Source of the DNA: AR5 sp041497115 | GTDB lineage: Bacteria > Methylomirabilota > Methylomirabilia > Rokubacteriales > CSP1-6 | Direction of reading: 5' to 3' | Assembly (NCBI GenBank): GCA_041497115.1 | Contig: JBGQFW010000008.1 | Coordinates: 1 to 64,000, forward strand | DNA length: 64,000 bases | Translations under genes and position numbers: made by a program | The notes under the pieces: generated by a model | Told to the model about the DNA's origin: nothing | What the model saw: the letters and a program-made list of their open reading frames with translations, nothing else | Databases searched by the model: none | Part shown: positions 51,898 to 63,070 of the stretch, one piece after another | Layout of the letters: each line of letters opens with the position of its first letter | Position numbering within the stretch: the stretch's first letter is position 1

Positions 51898-53496
51898 ATG
51901 CCGGATCGGCGGGGGGTTTTCAAGGTGAGCTCGCACGAGCGGCAGGTGGTCGGAGCGCTGGGGTCCATCGGCGGCGCCACGCTGGCCAGCCGCGTGCTGG
52001 GGTTCGCGCGCGACATGGTCGTCGCCCTCGCGTTCGGGGCGGGGCCGGTCACCGACGCCTTCTTCGTGGCCTTCCGCATCCCGAGCATCCTGCGGCGGCT
52101 GCTGGCCGAGGGCGCGCTATCCACCGCGGTGATTCCCGTCTTCACCGAGTACGCCGTGAACCAGCCGCGGGCGGAGCTGGTCCGCATGCTGCGCGCGGTG
52201 CTGGGGGCCGCCCTCGTGGTGCTCGGCGCCGTCACCGTCCTCGGCGTGCTCGCCGCGCCGTGGGTCCTCGCCGTGATCGCGCCCGGCTTCACCGATCCCG
52301 GGCAGAGCGCGCTCGCCGTCCTCCTCACGCGCGTCATGTTCCCGTACCTCGTGCTGGTCGGTCTCGCCGCGTTCGCGATGGGCGTGCTGAACTCGCAGGG
52401 GCGGTTCTTCGCGGCCGCGCTCGGGCCGGCCGTGCTCAACGTGGGCATGATCGCGGCGGTGCTGGCGCTGGCGCGGCGGGTCGAGCCGCCCATCATGTCG
52501 CTGGCGATCGGCGTGCTCGTCGGCGGGGTCGGCCAGCTGCTCGTGCAGGTGCCGGGGCTCCGGCGCCTCGGCCTGCTCGCCTCCCCGTCGCGAGAGCTCG
52601 ACCATCCGGCCCTCGGCCGCGTGGCGCGGCTGCTGCTGCCGGCGGTGTTCGGGCTGGCGGCGGTGCAGGTGATGGTCTTCGTCAACACCCTGCTCGCCTC
52701 GCTGCTGCCGGGCGGCTCGATCTCGTTCCTCTACTACGCCGACCGGGTGATGGAGTTCCCGCTCGGCGTCTTCGGCATCGCGCTGGCGTCCGCCTCGCTC
52801 CCGTCGATGTCGCGCCAGGCCGCCGCCGGCGACACGCGCGGCGTCGCCGTCACCCTCAATTTCGCGCTGCGGCTCGCCGTGTACGTCTCGCTGCCGTCCA
52901 CGGTGGGACTGGTGATCCTGAGCGCGCCGATCACCCGGGTGCTGTTCGAGCGGGGCCGCTTCGGCCCCGAGGCGACCGCGGCCACCGCCGCCGCCCTCGT
53001 CTGGTACGCCGCCGGGCTCGTCGGCTTCGCGGGCGCCCGCATCGCGGCCCAGGCCTTCTACGCCATCGCCGAGCCGGCCACGGCGGTGCGGCTCGGCGTC
53101 CTGGCGATCCTCGCCAACCTCGCCGCCGCGTTCGCGCTGATGCCGCCCCTCGGCCACGCCGGGCTGGCCGCCGCCTCGTCGCTCGGCGCCTACGTGAACC
53201 TGTTCGGCCTGCTGTGGGCGGCGCGCCTGCGCTTCGGCCCGCTGGGCGGCCGTGCGCTGCTGGCGTCCACGGTGCGCACGGCGCTGGCCTGCCTGCCGCT
53301 GGCGGTGTGGTGCCTGCTGGCGCTCGACGTCCAGCAGCGGCTCGACCTGCACACGACGGCCCGGGGGGCGACCTGGCTCGCGGTGACGACGGCGGTGGGG
53401 GCAGTCGCGTTCTGGGCCACGAGCGCGCTGCTGGGCTCGCCGGAGCGCGTCGCGCTCCTTGGCCTGATGCGCCGGCGGCGCCCGCGCGCCGCGTGA
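51898..53496 (+). CDS. murJ: Lipid II flippase MurJ
   Basis: A 532-residue inner-membrane protein with 13-14 membrane segments. Characteristic parts are GGATLASRVLGFARDMVVALAFGAG, TDAFFVAFRIPSILRRLLAEGALSTAVIPVFTEY, and SFLYYADRVMEFPLGVFGIALASASLPSMS. It moves the peptidoglycan precursor lipid II across the membrane. ATG 51898 is used; GTG 51925 (opening VSSHERQ) is an alternative that fits the usual N-terminus equally well. Divergent from rpsT. Confidence 0.95.
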   Translation: MPDRRGVFKVSSHERQVVGALGSIGGATLASRVLGFARDMVVALAFGAGPVTDAFFVAFRIPSILRRLLAEGALSTAVIPVFTEYAVNQPRAELVRMLRAVLGAALVVLGAVTVLGVLAAPWVLAVIAPGFTDPGQSALAVLLTRVMFPYLVLVGLAAFAMGVLNSQGRFFAAALGPAVLNVGMIAAVLALARRVEPPIMSLAIGVLVGGVGQLLVQVPGLRRLGLLASPSRELDHPALGRVARLLLPAVFGLAAVQVMVFVNTLLASLLPGGSISFLYYADRVMEFPLGVFGIALASASLPSMSRQAAAGDTRGVAVTLNFALRLAVYVSLPSTVGLVILSAPITRVLFERGRFGPEATAATAAALVWYAAGLVGFAGARIAAQAFYAIAEPATAVRLGVLAILANLAAAFALMPPLGHAGLAAASSLGAYVNLFGLLWAARLRFGPLGGRALLASTVRTALACLPLAVWCLLALDVQQRLDLHTTARGATWLAVTTAVGAVAFWATSALLGSPERVALLGLMRRRRPRAA

Positions 53497-53510
53497 GCGG
53501 CCGGCGCGAT

Positions 53511-53540
53511 TTGTCGCCGCCGGGGGCGCCGTGCTAATAT
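53511..53540 (+). promoter_or_regulatory. Promoter upstream of xerD
   Basis: TTGTCG (53511-53516), an 18-bp spacer and TAATAT (53535-53540), 77 bp before the xerD ATG. It lies 15 bp after the murJ stop. Confidence 0.55.
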
Positions 53541-53617
53541 CCGCCGTGCACTCCTCGTACCCCGCCCGCTCGGTTTCCGCCACACGGCTTTCGCCACCGG
53601 GGTCCCGATAACCGCTG

Positions 53618-54499
53618 ATGCACGCGGTCGCCGAGTATCTCGGGGCCCTCCAGAGCGAGCGCGGAGCGTCCCGAAATACCCTGGCGGCCTACCGCCGCGA
53701 TCTCGACGACTACCTGCGCTTCCTCGACGGCCGCCGCCTGGCCCCCGGCGGCGCGACGGCCGACGACGTCGTCACCTGGATCGAGCGGCTGCGCGGGCGC
53801 GGCCTGGCGCCGGCCAGCGTGGCCCGCCGGCTCTCCGCGGTGCGCGGCTTCTATCGTCACCTCCTGCGCGAGGGGGCGGTGCGGCGCGATCCCACCGAGC
53901 ACCTCGACGCGCCGCGCGCCGCCCGCCGGCTGCCGCGCGCCCTCTCGCGCGACTCGGCCAGCGCGCTGGTCGAGGCGCCCGACGTGCGGCGCCCCGCCGG
54001 GATGCGCGACCGCGCGATCCTCGAGCTGCTCTACGCCACCGGCATGCGCGCCTCCGAGTGCCTGGGGCTGCGCCTCGAGGACCTGAACCTCTCCGCCGGC
54101 TACGTCGTGTGCACCGGCAAGGGCGGCAAGCAGCGGCTGGTCCCGGTCGGCGCCGTCGCGCTCGAATGGACGCGCCGCTACCTGCGCGAGACCCGGCCGC
54201 GCGACACGCGGCGGCACGACTCGGGCCGGCTCTTCGTCAATCCGCGCGGCGGCGCGCTCTCGCGCCAGTCGCTCTGGGCGCTGGTGCGGCGGGCGGCGGC
54301 GGCCGCCGGCCTCCGGCACCGGGTGTCGCCGCACGTGCTGCGCCACTCGTTCGCCAGCCACCTGCTGGAGGGCGGCGCCGATCTGCGCTCGGTGCAGACC
54401 ATGCTGGGTCACGCCGACATCTCGACGACGCAGATCTACACCCACTTGCCGACGTCCGCGCTGACGCGGATGTACCGGCGCTTCCACCCGCGGGCGTGA
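53618..54499 (+). CDS. xerD: Site-specific tyrosine recombinase XerD
   Basis: A 293-residue recombinase. The N-terminal core-binding domain includes SERGASRNTLAAYRRDLDDYLRFL. The catalytic residues are Arg in ATGMRASE, Lys in TGKGGKQR, His-x-x-Arg in SPHVLRHSF, His in MLGHADIS, and the nucleophile Tyr in TQIYTH. It resolves chromosome dimers at dif with a XerC partner. XerC and XerD are hard to separate by sequence; the symbol follows the GRxLPRALS-type linker. The next gene overlaps the stop (TGATG). Confidence 0.9.
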   Translation: MHAVAEYLGALQSERGASRNTLAAYRRDLDDYLRFLDGRRLAPGGATADDVVTWIERLRGRGLAPASVARRLSAVRGFYRHLLREGAVRRDPTEHLDAPRAARRLPRALSRDSASALVEAPDVRRPAGMRDRAILELLYATGMRASECLGLRLEDLNLSAGYVVCTGKGGKQRLVPVGAVALEWTRRYLRETRPRDTRRHDSGRLFVNPRGGALSRQSLWALVRRAAAAAGLRHRVSPHVLRHSFASHLLEGGADLRSVQTMLGHADISTTQIYTHLPTSALTRMYRRFHPRA

Positions 54500-56151
54500 T
54501 GATGGCCCGGCGCGCCCGCGTCTATCCTCAGGTGATGCCGACCGCGGCCGATCTGGTGGACGGCGCGGTGGTGGTGGCGCCGGCGGCGCTCGCCGCGGGC
54601 GACGCGCTGCGGCTGGCCCGGCGCCGCGGCGTCGAGGTGGTGCGGGCGGGGACCGTCGGGTGGGCGCTCCGCGAGGATCTGGCGCGCGCCGAGAGCCTCG
54701 GCGTCGGCGATCTGGCGGTCCGTCGGCTGACCCGTCCGCTGCCCGTCGTCGCCGCACGCGCGGGCGAGATCGCCGTCCGCCGCCATCTCGCGGCGGGCGC
54801 GCCGGCGGTGGTCGTCATGGCCGGCCGCGCCCCGCTCGGCGTCGTGCGGCGGGCGCCGGCGCCCGCGCCGATCTCGATGCAGGCGCGGTTCGAGCGCTGG
54901 CTCGACGCCGACAGCCGGATGCTGCTCGCCACCGCCGGCCGGCTGGCGGCCGCCCACGGCGCCCGCGCCTGGGTGGTGGGCGGCCTGGTGCGCGACGCCT
55001 GGCTCGGGCGCGCGCCCGCGCGCCACGACCTCGACGTCGTGGTCGAGGGCGACGCGCTGGCGGTGGCGCGGGCGCTGGCCGATACGCTGCACGGCACGCT
55101 GGTCGAGCACGAGCGGTTCCTCACCGCGTCGGTGACCCTCGCCCACGGGCGCCGGGTCGATCTCGTGACCGCGCGCTCCGAGCGATACGACGGCGAGGGC
55201 GCGCTCCCGCGCGTGATGCCCGCGGGCATCGCGCAGGACCTGCGACGGCGCGACTTCACCGTCAACGCGATGGCGGTCGAGCTCGCCTCGGGCGCCTTCA
55301 CCCTCCTCGACCCGCTGGGCGGCGCCGCCGACGTCGCGCGGCGCACGCTGCGGGTCCTGCACCCGCTGTCGTTCGTCGAGGACCCCACGCGGATCTTCCG
55401 GGCCGCCCGGTACGGGGCGCGGCTGGGCTTCGCGCTCGACGCGTGGACCGCGCGCTGTCGCGCGCTCGCGCTGGAGCTGGCGCCCTACGCCGAGCTGTCG
55501 CCGGCGCGCGTGGTCGGCGAGCTCGATCGGATCCTGGCCGACGCCGAGCCCGGCCGCGCGCTGGCGGCGCTGGCCCGGGCGGGGGCGTTCCGGCTGCTGG
55601 ACCGGCGCCACCGCGCCACGCGCGGGCTCGTCACCCGGCTGCAAACGCTGCCCGCCACGCTGGCGTGGGCGCGCGGCCGCGGGCTGGTGGCGGCGGGCGC
55701 CGAGCTGGTGGCCGCGGCGCTCATTGCGGACCAGCCGCGCGACGTCGCGACGGCCGCGCTGCGCCGACTCGGCCGCGGCGGCGCGCCGCTCGAGCGCGTG
55801 CGCGAGGCGGTCGACGGCGCCGGGGCGCTGGCCGGGCGGCTGCAGGCCGCCGGCCGGCCGAGCGAGCTGGCGCGCGTCGCACGCGCGGCGGGGCCGACCG
55901 CGCTGGCCTGGCTCCACCTGGCCGGCGGCGCGCGCGCGCGGGCCCGGCTCGCGCGGCTGCCCGCGCCGGGCGCCGGCCGGCCCGCGCTGGACGGCGGCGC
56001 CGTGATCGCGCTCGGCGTCGCGCAGGGGCCGGACGTCGCCGGCGTGCTGGGCGCGCTGCGCGACGCGCGGCTCGACGGCGAAATCCGGGACCGGCAGGGG
56101 GAAATCGACTACGTTAGAACGTGGCTTCCGAACCGAAAAAAGGAGGGATGA
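54499..56151 (+). CDS. CBS-PolyA-polymerase-type tRNA nucleotidyltransferase
   Basis: A 550-residue protein. Residues about 15-120 resemble a degenerate CBS pair (VVVAPAALAAGDALRLARRRGVEVV, ... LPVVAARAGEIAVRRHLAAGA). Then comes the class II nucleotidyltransferase head: VVGGLVRDAWLGRAPARHDLDVVVEG with the metal Asp pair, RRRDFTVNAMAVEL and PTRIFRAARYGARLGF. In related bacteria, A-adding enzymes have DHH-CBS-PAP architecture; here the DHH part is missing and the second half is Ala-rich. It adds CCA or A to tRNA ends. Start ATG overlaps xerD. Confidence 0.88.
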   Translation: MMARRARVYPQVMPTAADLVDGAVVVAPAALAAGDALRLARRRGVEVVRAGTVGWALREDLARAESLGVGDLAVRRLTRPLPVVAARAGEIAVRRHLAAGAPAVVVMAGRAPLGVVRRAPAPAPISMQARFERWLDADSRMLLATAGRLAAAHGARAWVVGGLVRDAWLGRAPARHDLDVVVEGDALAVARALADTLHGTLVEHERFLTASVTLAHGRRVDLVTARSERYDGEGALPRVMPAGIAQDLRRRDFTVNAMAVELASGAFTLLDPLGGAADVARRTLRVLHPLSFVEDPTRIFRAARYGARLGFALDAWTARCRALALELAPYAELSPARVVGELDRILADAEPGRALAALARAGAFRLLDRRHRATRGLVTRLQTLPATLAWARGRGLVAAGAELVAAALIADQPRDVATAALRRLGRGGAPLERVREAVDGAGALAGRLQAAGRPSELARVARAAGPTALAWLHLAGGARARARLARLPAPGAGRPALDGGAVIALGVAQGPDVAGVLGALRDARLDGEIRDRQGEIDYVRTWLPNRKKEG

Positions 56152-56152
56152 C

Positions 56153-57753
<1,601 letters not shown>

Positions 57754-57757
<4 letters not shown>

Positions 57758-58602
57758 CGGCGACCCGCGCCGTCCGCGTCGGGCCGCTCACGATCGGCGG
57801 CGGGGCGCCGCTGGTGTTGATCGGCGGGCCGTGCGCGATCGAGGACGAGCGGCACGCGCTCATGACCGCCGAGCGGCTCGCCGCGATCGCCGCCGACCGG
57901 CGCGTGCCGTTCATCTACAAGTCGTCCTACGACAAGGCCAACCGCTCGTCGGTCAACAGCTATCGGGGGCCCGGGCTCCTCGAGGGGCTGCGGATCTTGA
58001 AGAAGGTCCGCGACACCCTGCGGCTGCCGGTCCTGTCCGACGTCCACCAGGTCTCGGAGGTGGATCCGGCCGCCGAGGTCCTCGACGTGCTGCAGATCCC
58101 CGCGTTTCTCTGCCGCCAGACGGACCTCCTCCTCGCCGCCGCCGCCACCGGCAAGCCGGTGAACGTCAAGAAGGGGCAGTTCCTCGCCCCCCGCGACATG
58201 AAGAACGTGGTCGACAAGCTGCTCTCCAAGGGCAACGAGTCGATCCTGCTCACCGAGCGCGGCGCCTCGTTCGGCTACAACAACCTCGTGGTGGATTTCC
58301 GCGGCCTCGAGCTGATGCGCGAGCTCGGCTATCCGGTCGTGTTCGACGCCACCCACTCGGTGCAGCTGCCGGGCGGGGCCGGCGACCGCTCGGGCGGCGA
58401 GCGCCGCTACGTGCAGGGGCTGGCGCGGGCGGCGGTGGCGTTCGGCGTGGACGCGCTCTTCATGGAGATGCACGAGGACCCCGACCGCACGCTCGCCGAC
58501 GGCCGTCCGCTCTCCGACGGCCCCAACATGCTGCGCATCGACGACCTGCCGCGGCTGCTCGATCAGCTGCTGGCGATCCGCGCGGGGCTCGGCACGGGAT
58601 GA
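57754..58602 (+). CDS. kdsA: 3-deoxy-8-phosphooctulonate synthase
   Basis: A 282-residue TIM barrel that joins arabinose 5-phosphate with phosphoenolpyruvate to make Kdo 8-phosphate for LPS. Signatures are GPCAIED, FIYKSSYDKANRSS, LPVLSDVHQ, NVKKGQFLAPRDM and DATHSVQLPGG. The Cys in GGPCAIED is the metal ligand of metal-dependent KdsA enzymes (Aquifex type) rather than the Asn of E. coli. The ATG overlaps the pyrG stop (ATGA); the stop overlaps kdsD. Confidence 0.96.
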
Positions 58603-59612
58603 GCCCGACGCCGCGCCGCGACCTCCGCCGCCTGGCCGAGCGCGTCCTGCGCATCGAGGCCGAGGCGATCCTGGGGCTGGTGGCGAAGGTGGACGAGCGC
58701 TTCGAGCGCGCGGTGGAGCTGCTCCACCGCTGCGCGGGCCGCGTGATCGTCACCGGGATGGGGAAGTCCGGCCTCGTCGGCCGCAAGATCGCCGCCACGC
58801 TGGCCTCCACCGGCACGCCGGCGTTCTTCCTCCACCCGGCCGAGGGGGTGCACGGCGACATCGGGATGGTGGCCCGCACCGACGTCGTCATCGCGCTGTC
58901 GAACTCCGGCGAGACGGACGAGATGCTGGCGATCCTGCCCGCCCTCAAGCGCCTGGGCGTGCCGATCGTCCTGCTCACCGGCCACCCCAAGTCCACGCTG
59001 GCCCGCCAGTGCGAGGTCGTCCTCGACGTGAGCGTCGCGGAGGAGGCGTGCCCCATGAACCTGGCGCCGACCTCCTCCACCACGGCGGCGCTGGCGATGG
59101 GCGATGCGCTCGCCATGGCGCTGCTCGACCTGCGCGGCCTCCGCCCCGAGGACTACGCGGCGCTGCACCCGCGCGGCACGCTCGGCTGGCGCGCGCTGTT
59201 CCGCGTGGCCGACCTGATGCACGGCGGCGACACGATCCCGATGGTGGGCGCCGACGCCACGCTCCACGCCGCGGTGGAGGAGATGACGCGCGAGCGGGCG
59301 CGCTCGGCCGCCGCCGGCGAGGCGCCCCACGCCTGCGGCATGACGACCGTGGTGGACCGGGACGGCCGGCTGGTCGGCGTGATCACCGACGGCGATCTGC
59401 GCCGCCTGCACCTGCGCGGCGGTCCCTTCGACGCGCTACTGGCGGGGGACGTCGCCACGCGCGCGCCCCTGACGATCGGCGCCGACGACCTCGCGGCCAA
59501 GGCGCTCGAGATGATGGAAGGCAGGATCACGAGCCTCGTCGTCGTGGACGACGCCCAGCGGCCCCGCGGTGTCATCCACATGCACGATATCCTTCGCGCG
59601 AAGATCGTTTAG
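58599..59612 (+). CDS. kdsD: Arabinose-5-phosphate isomerase
   Basis: A 337-residue enzyme converting ribulose 5-phosphate to arabinose 5-phosphate, the substrate of KdsA. The SIS domain has VIVTGMGKSGLVGRKIAATL, GDIGMV and ALSNSGETDEML, and LAPTSSTTAALAMGDALA. Two CBS motifs follow (VGVITDGDLRR and GVIHMHDILRA). It overlaps kdsA by ATGA. The usual next gene, kdsC (Kdo 8-phosphate phosphatase), is missing; lptC follows after a 66-bp gap. Confidence 0.95.
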   Translation: MSPTPRRDLRRLAERVLRIEAEAILGLVAKVDERFERAVELLHRCAGRVIVTGMGKSGLVGRKIAATLASTGTPAFFLHPAEGVHGDIGMVARTDVVIALSNSGETDEMLAILPALKRLGVPIVLLTGHPKSTLARQCEVVLDVSVAEEACPMNLAPTSSTTAALAMGDALAMALLDLRGLRPEDYAALHPRGTLGWRALFRVADLMHGGDTIPMVGADATLHAAVEEMTRERARSAAAGEAPHACGMTTVVDRDGRLVGVITDGDLRRLHLRGGPFDALLAGDVATRAPLTIGADDLAAKALEMMEGRITSLVVVDDAQRPRGVIHMHDILRAKIV

Positions 59613-59643
59613 GCGCTTTTCGCTTCGCCGCCGTCCAGCGGCG

Positions 59644-59652
59644 TGGTAGGCT
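59644..59652 (+). promoter_or_regulatory. Extended -10 box before lptC
   Basis: TGGTAGGCT (TGn plus TAGGCT) in the 66-bp gap between kdsD and lptC, 26 nt before the ATG. It would give an internal promoter for the lptC-lptA-lptB-rpoN-rapZ genes. Confidence 0.4.
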
Positions 59653-59678
59653 GGTATCGAATTTGCACGGGACTGTCA

Positions 59679-60230
59679 ATGCGTACCCTGGCACGCGTGA
59701 TTCTCGTCGTCGTCGCGGTCTTCGTGGTGGGCGTGACCACGACGCTCGTCGTCCGCAGCCGGTCCGCCCGGGTCGAGCCGACCGGCCCGGCGCCCTCGAC
59801 CGCCGATCTGCAGATCAAGCAGGTGGACCTCGAGGAGGAGGGGGAGGGGGTACGCTGGCGGCTCAAGGCCGACCAGGCCCTCATGTACGACGAGGCCGGC
59901 TACACCGACCTCCGCAAGCTGACCGCCATCATCTACCAGCGCGATCGCACGTGGACGATCGTGGGCGACGAGGGGCGGCTCGAGCGCGCGACCAACAACG
60001 TCGAGGTGCGGAAGAACGTGGTGGTCGTCTCCGACGACGGCCTGCAGCTGGAGACGACGATCCTGTACTGGAATGCCGCGAACAAGCGCCTCTGGACCGA
60101 TGCGCCGGTGACCCTGTCCAAGGCCGGATCGGTGGTGCTCGGGACCTCGCTGGACGTGCTGATGACGGAGGAGGCGACCACCGTGGGCGGCCGCGTGCGG
60201 GCGACGTTCGTGACAGGCAAGGGCCGGTGA
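59679..60230 (+). CDS. lptC: LPS export protein LptC
   Basis: A 183-residue inner-membrane protein: a single N-terminal membrane helix (residues 3-22) and a periplasmic beta-jellyroll with alternating short strands (IKQVDLEEEGEGVRWRLKADQALMY, WTIVGDEGRLERATNNVEVRKNVVVVS, LQLETTILYWNAANKRLWTDAPV). LptC receives LPS from LptB2FG and passes it to LptA. ATG at 59679 chosen; an earlier start at 59643 would add a hydrophilic stretch before the anchor. Overlaps lptA by GTGA. Confidence 0.92.
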   Translation: MRTLARVILVVVAVFVVGVTTTLVVRSRSARVEPTGPAPSTADLQIKQVDLEEEGEGVRWRLKADQALMYDEAGYTDLRKLTAIIYQRDRTWTIVGDEGRLERATNNVEVRKNVVVVSDDGLQLETTILYWNAANKRLWTDAPVTLSKAGSVVLGTSLDVLMTEEATTVGGRVRATFVTGKGR

Positions 60231-60826
60231 GGCGCCGGGTGGCCGCCCTCACGCTCGCCGCGTTGACGATGGCCGGGACGGCCGCCGCCCAGCCGCGCCC
60301 GGCGGCGCCGCCCGCCGCCGGGGGCAGGCCGGCCGCCGGCGACAAGCCGGCCGCCGGCAAGACCGCCAAGGACGATCGCAACCAGCCCGTCACCGTCGAC
60401 TCCGACAAGATGGAGCGCTTCGGCAAGGAGGGGCTGGTCATCTTCACCGGCAAGGTGGTCTCGCGGTACAACAACAACGTGCAGTACGCCGACCGCATGG
60501 AGGTCTATCTCGACGAGAAGGGCGACAAGATCTTGAGAACGGTGTCCACCGGCAACGTGCGCCTCATCACCAGCGATTGCCGCACCGGCACCGCGCGGCG
60601 CGCCGAGTATTACGACCTCGAGCAGCGGATCGTGCTGATCGGCAACGCCCGCGTGTGGCAGGAGGACAACGTCGTCAGCGGCGAGACCATCACGATCTAC
60701 ATCTCCCAGGACCGCTCGGTGGTGGAGGCCGGAAAGCAGGAGCGCGTGAAGAGCATCTTCTACCAGCAAGCCACGAGCCCCGACGGCGCGACGGCCAAGA
60801 AGCCGGCCGCGCCGTGCGCCAACTGA
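60227..60826 (+). CDS. lptA: LPS transport periplasmic protein LptA
   Basis: A 199-residue exported protein with a signal peptide (residues 1-20, cut after AAA) and a Pro/Ala/Lys-rich linker (about 21-50), then the OstA/LptA fold: VTVDSDKMERFGKEGLVIFTGKVVSRYNNNVQYADRM, RLITSDCRTGTARRAEYYDLEQRIVL and VVSGETITIYISQDRSVVE. LptA polymerises into the bridge carrying LPS across the periplasm. GTG start overlaps lptC; lptB starts 4 bp after the stop. Confidence 0.93.
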   Translation: MRRRVAALTLAALTMAGTAAAQPRPAAPPAAGGRPAAGDKPAAGKTAKDDRNQPVTVDSDKMERFGKEGLVIFTGKVVSRYNNNVQYADRMEVYLDEKGDKILRTVSTGNVRLITSDCRTGTARRAEYYDLEQRIVLIGNARVWQEDNVVSGETITIYISQDRSVVEAGKQERVKSIFYQQATSPDGATAKKPAAPCAN

Positions 60827-60830
60827 CGGC

Positions 60831-61553
60831 ATGGAAGGCCTCGTCGCCCAGGGGCTGCAGAAGTGGTTCAAGCACCGCAAGGTGGTGGACAACGTCTCGC
60901 TCGACATCCATCGCGGCGAGGTGGTGGGATTGCTGGGGCCCAACGGGGCGGGCAAGACGACGTCCTTCTATATGATGGTCGGCTTGCTGGCGACGGAGGG
61001 CGGACGTATCTTCCTGGAGGGGCAGGAGATCACCTCGCTGCCCATGTACCAGCGCTGCCGCCTGGGCGTGGGGTATCTGCCGCAGGAGTCGTCGGTGTTC
61101 AGGAAACTGACGGTGGAAGAGAACCTGCTGGCGATTCTCGAGACGCTCGACCTGACCGCCACCGCCCGGCGGCAGCGGGCGCGCGAGCTGCTGGCCGAGC
61201 TCGATCTGACGGCGCTGGCGCCGTACCCGGCCTACACGCTGTCGGGCGGCGAGCGCCGCCGACTGGAGATCACCCGGGCGCTGGTCACCAACCCCCAGTA
61301 CCTGCTCCTCGACGAGCCGTTCACCGGCATCGACCCGATCGCCATCGCCGACATCCAGGAGATCATCGCGCGCCTGCGCGATCGCGGCATCGGCATCCTG
61401 ATCACCGACCACAACGTCCGCGAGACGCTGGCCATCACGGACCGCGCGTACATCCTGTACGACGGCAAGATCCTCGTCTCCGGCACCGCCAGCGAGATCG
61501 CCAACAATCCGATCGCCCGGGAGATCTATCTCGGGGAGAAGTTCGCCCTGTGA
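60831..61553 (+). CDS. lptB: LPS export ATPase LptB
   Basis: A 240-residue ABC ATPase with Walker A GPNGAGKTT, Q-loop LPQESSVFRKLTVEENL, signature LSGGERRR, Walker B LLLDEPFTGIDP and H-loop ITDHNVRETL. The YLPQESSVFRKLT and DEPFTGIDPIAI motifs are LptB-specific. It drives LPS extraction with LptF and LptG, not found here. A common genomic order, lptA-lptB-rpoN-rapZ, is kept. Confidence 0.97.
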   Translation: MEGLVAQGLQKWFKHRKVVDNVSLDIHRGEVVGLLGPNGAGKTTSFYMMVGLLATEGGRIFLEGQEITSLPMYQRCRLGVGYLPQESSVFRKLTVEENLLAILETLDLTATARRQRARELLAELDLTALAPYPAYTLSGGERRRLEITRALVTNPQYLLLDEPFTGIDPIAIADIQEIIARLRDRGIGILITDHNVRETLAITDRAYILYDGKILVSGTASEIANNPIAREIYLGEKFAL

Positions 61554-61581
61554 GGCGCCTCACCGGAGACGGGACGTAGCC

Positions 61582-63039
61582 ATGGCGATGGAAGCGCGAC
61601 TCTCGCTCCGGCAGAGCCAGCGGGTCGTCATGACCCCGCTGCTGCAGCAGGCCATCCAGCTCCTCCAGCTCTCCACGCTGGAGCTGCAGGAGGTCGTGCA
61701 GAAGGAGCTGCTGGAGAACCCGCTCCTGGAGGAGGTCGCGCCGGAGACGGACACCGCGCCGGACGCCGCCGCCACGCCGGAGGCGCCCGCCACGCCGGCG
61801 GCGACGGAGCCGCCCCCGGTGGAGACGCCGCCCACCGCCGAGCGGCAGACCGACGACCTGCCGTTCGACCTCAACGCGATGTTCGACGACCACGGGGGCG
61901 AGGAGCGCTCGCTGGTCGCCCAGGAGGAGCGGGAGGATCTGCCGTTCGAGAACCTCGTGCGCTCGGTGTCGTCGCTCACCGACCATCTCGACGAGCAGCT
62001 GCGCTTCGCCACCGAGGAGCCGCTGGCCCGCCGCGTCGGCACCGAGATCATCGGCAACCTCGACGAGGACGGGTATCTCAGAGCCGAGGTGGCCGAGATC
62101 GCCCAGCGCTGCGCGACCACGGTGGAGGAGGTCGAGAAGGTCCTCGCCCTCGTGCAGTCGTTCGACCCGACCGGCGTGGCGGCCCGCACCATCCAGGAGT
62201 GCCTGCTCATCCAGCTCCGCAGCGACCCCAATCCCGACCCGGTGTCGGTGGAGATCGTCCAGGACCACTTCGACGAGCTCAGCCGCCGCCGCTACCCGGA
62301 CATCGCCCGGGCGCTGAAGCAGCCCCTCGACCGCGTGATGGAGTCGGTCGAGGAGATCATGGGGCTCGAGCCCAAGCCGGGCCGGCGCTTCGGCGGCGGT
62401 GACTCGCGCTACATCGCGCCCGACGTGGTCGTCCACAAGATGGGCAGCGACTACGTGGTCGTCCTCAACGAGGACGGCATCCCGCGGCTACGCGTCAACT
62501 CGCTGTACCGCTCGCTCCTGCGCGGCTCGGGCGACGACGCCCGCGCCTACGTCGAGCAGAAGCTCCGCTCGGCGGTGTGGCTGATCAAGTCGGTGGACCA
62601 GCGGCAGCGCACGCTGCGCAAGGTCACCCAGTCCATCGTGAAGTTCCAGCGCGACTTCCTCGACAAGGGGCTGCCGTATCTGCGACCGCTGTCCCTGCGC
62701 GACGTCGGCGAGGACATCGGGATGCACGAGTCCACGATCAGTCGAGTGACCACGAACAAATATGTCGAGACCCCTCAGGGATTGTTCGAGCTGAAGTTCT
62801 TCTTTCATAGCGGGATCGCGTCCGGCGACGGGGAGATGGTCTCCTCCGTCTCGGTCAAGAAGATGATCCAGGATCTGCTGGCCAACGAGGACGCCACCAA
62901 GCCGCTCAGCGACCAGGAGGTGGCCCAGGTCCTCAAGGGCCGCGGCCTCACCATCGCGCGGCGCACGGTCGCCAAGTATCGCGAGGAGCTGGGCATCCTG
63001 CCGTCCCACCAGCGACGGCTGGCGCCGAAGCGGCGGTGA
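61582..63039 (+). CDS. rpoN: RNA polymerase sigma-54 factor
   Basis: A 485-residue sigma-54. Region I, Gln/Leu-rich (LSLRQSQRVVMTPLLQQAIQ), contacts activators. An acidic, Pro/Ala-rich region II (about residues 55-100) follows, then the core-binding domain, the DNA-binding helix-turn-helix with MHESTISRVTTNKYV, and the RpoN box ARRTVAKYREELGILPS. It directs expression from -24/-12 promoters with enhancer-binding activators. ATG at 61582 with GGAGACGGG upstream. Confidence 0.96.
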   Translation: MAMEARLSLRQSQRVVMTPLLQQAIQLLQLSTLELQEVVQKELLENPLLEEVAPETDTAPDAAATPEAPATPAATEPPPVETPPTAERQTDDLPFDLNAMFDDHGGEERSLVAQEEREDLPFENLVRSVSSLTDHLDEQLRFATEEPLARRVGTEIIGNLDEDGYLRAEVAEIAQRCATTVEEVEKVLALVQSFDPTGVAARTIQECLLIQLRSDPNPDPVSVEIVQDHFDELSRRRYPDIARALKQPLDRVMESVEEIMGLEPKPGRRFGGGDSRYIAPDVVVHKMGSDYVVVLNEDGIPRLRVNSLYRSLLRGSGDDARAYVEQKLRSAVWLIKSVDQRQRTLRKVTQSIVKFQRDFLDKGLPYLRPLSLRDVGEDIGMHESTISRVTTNKYVETPQGLFELKFFFHSGIASGDGEMVSSVSVKKMIQDLLANEDATKPLSDQEVAQVLKGRGLTIARRTVAKYREELGILPSHQRRLAPKRR

Positions 63040-63070
63040 GCGGCCCCGGCGCCGACGTGGCCTGACGCAC

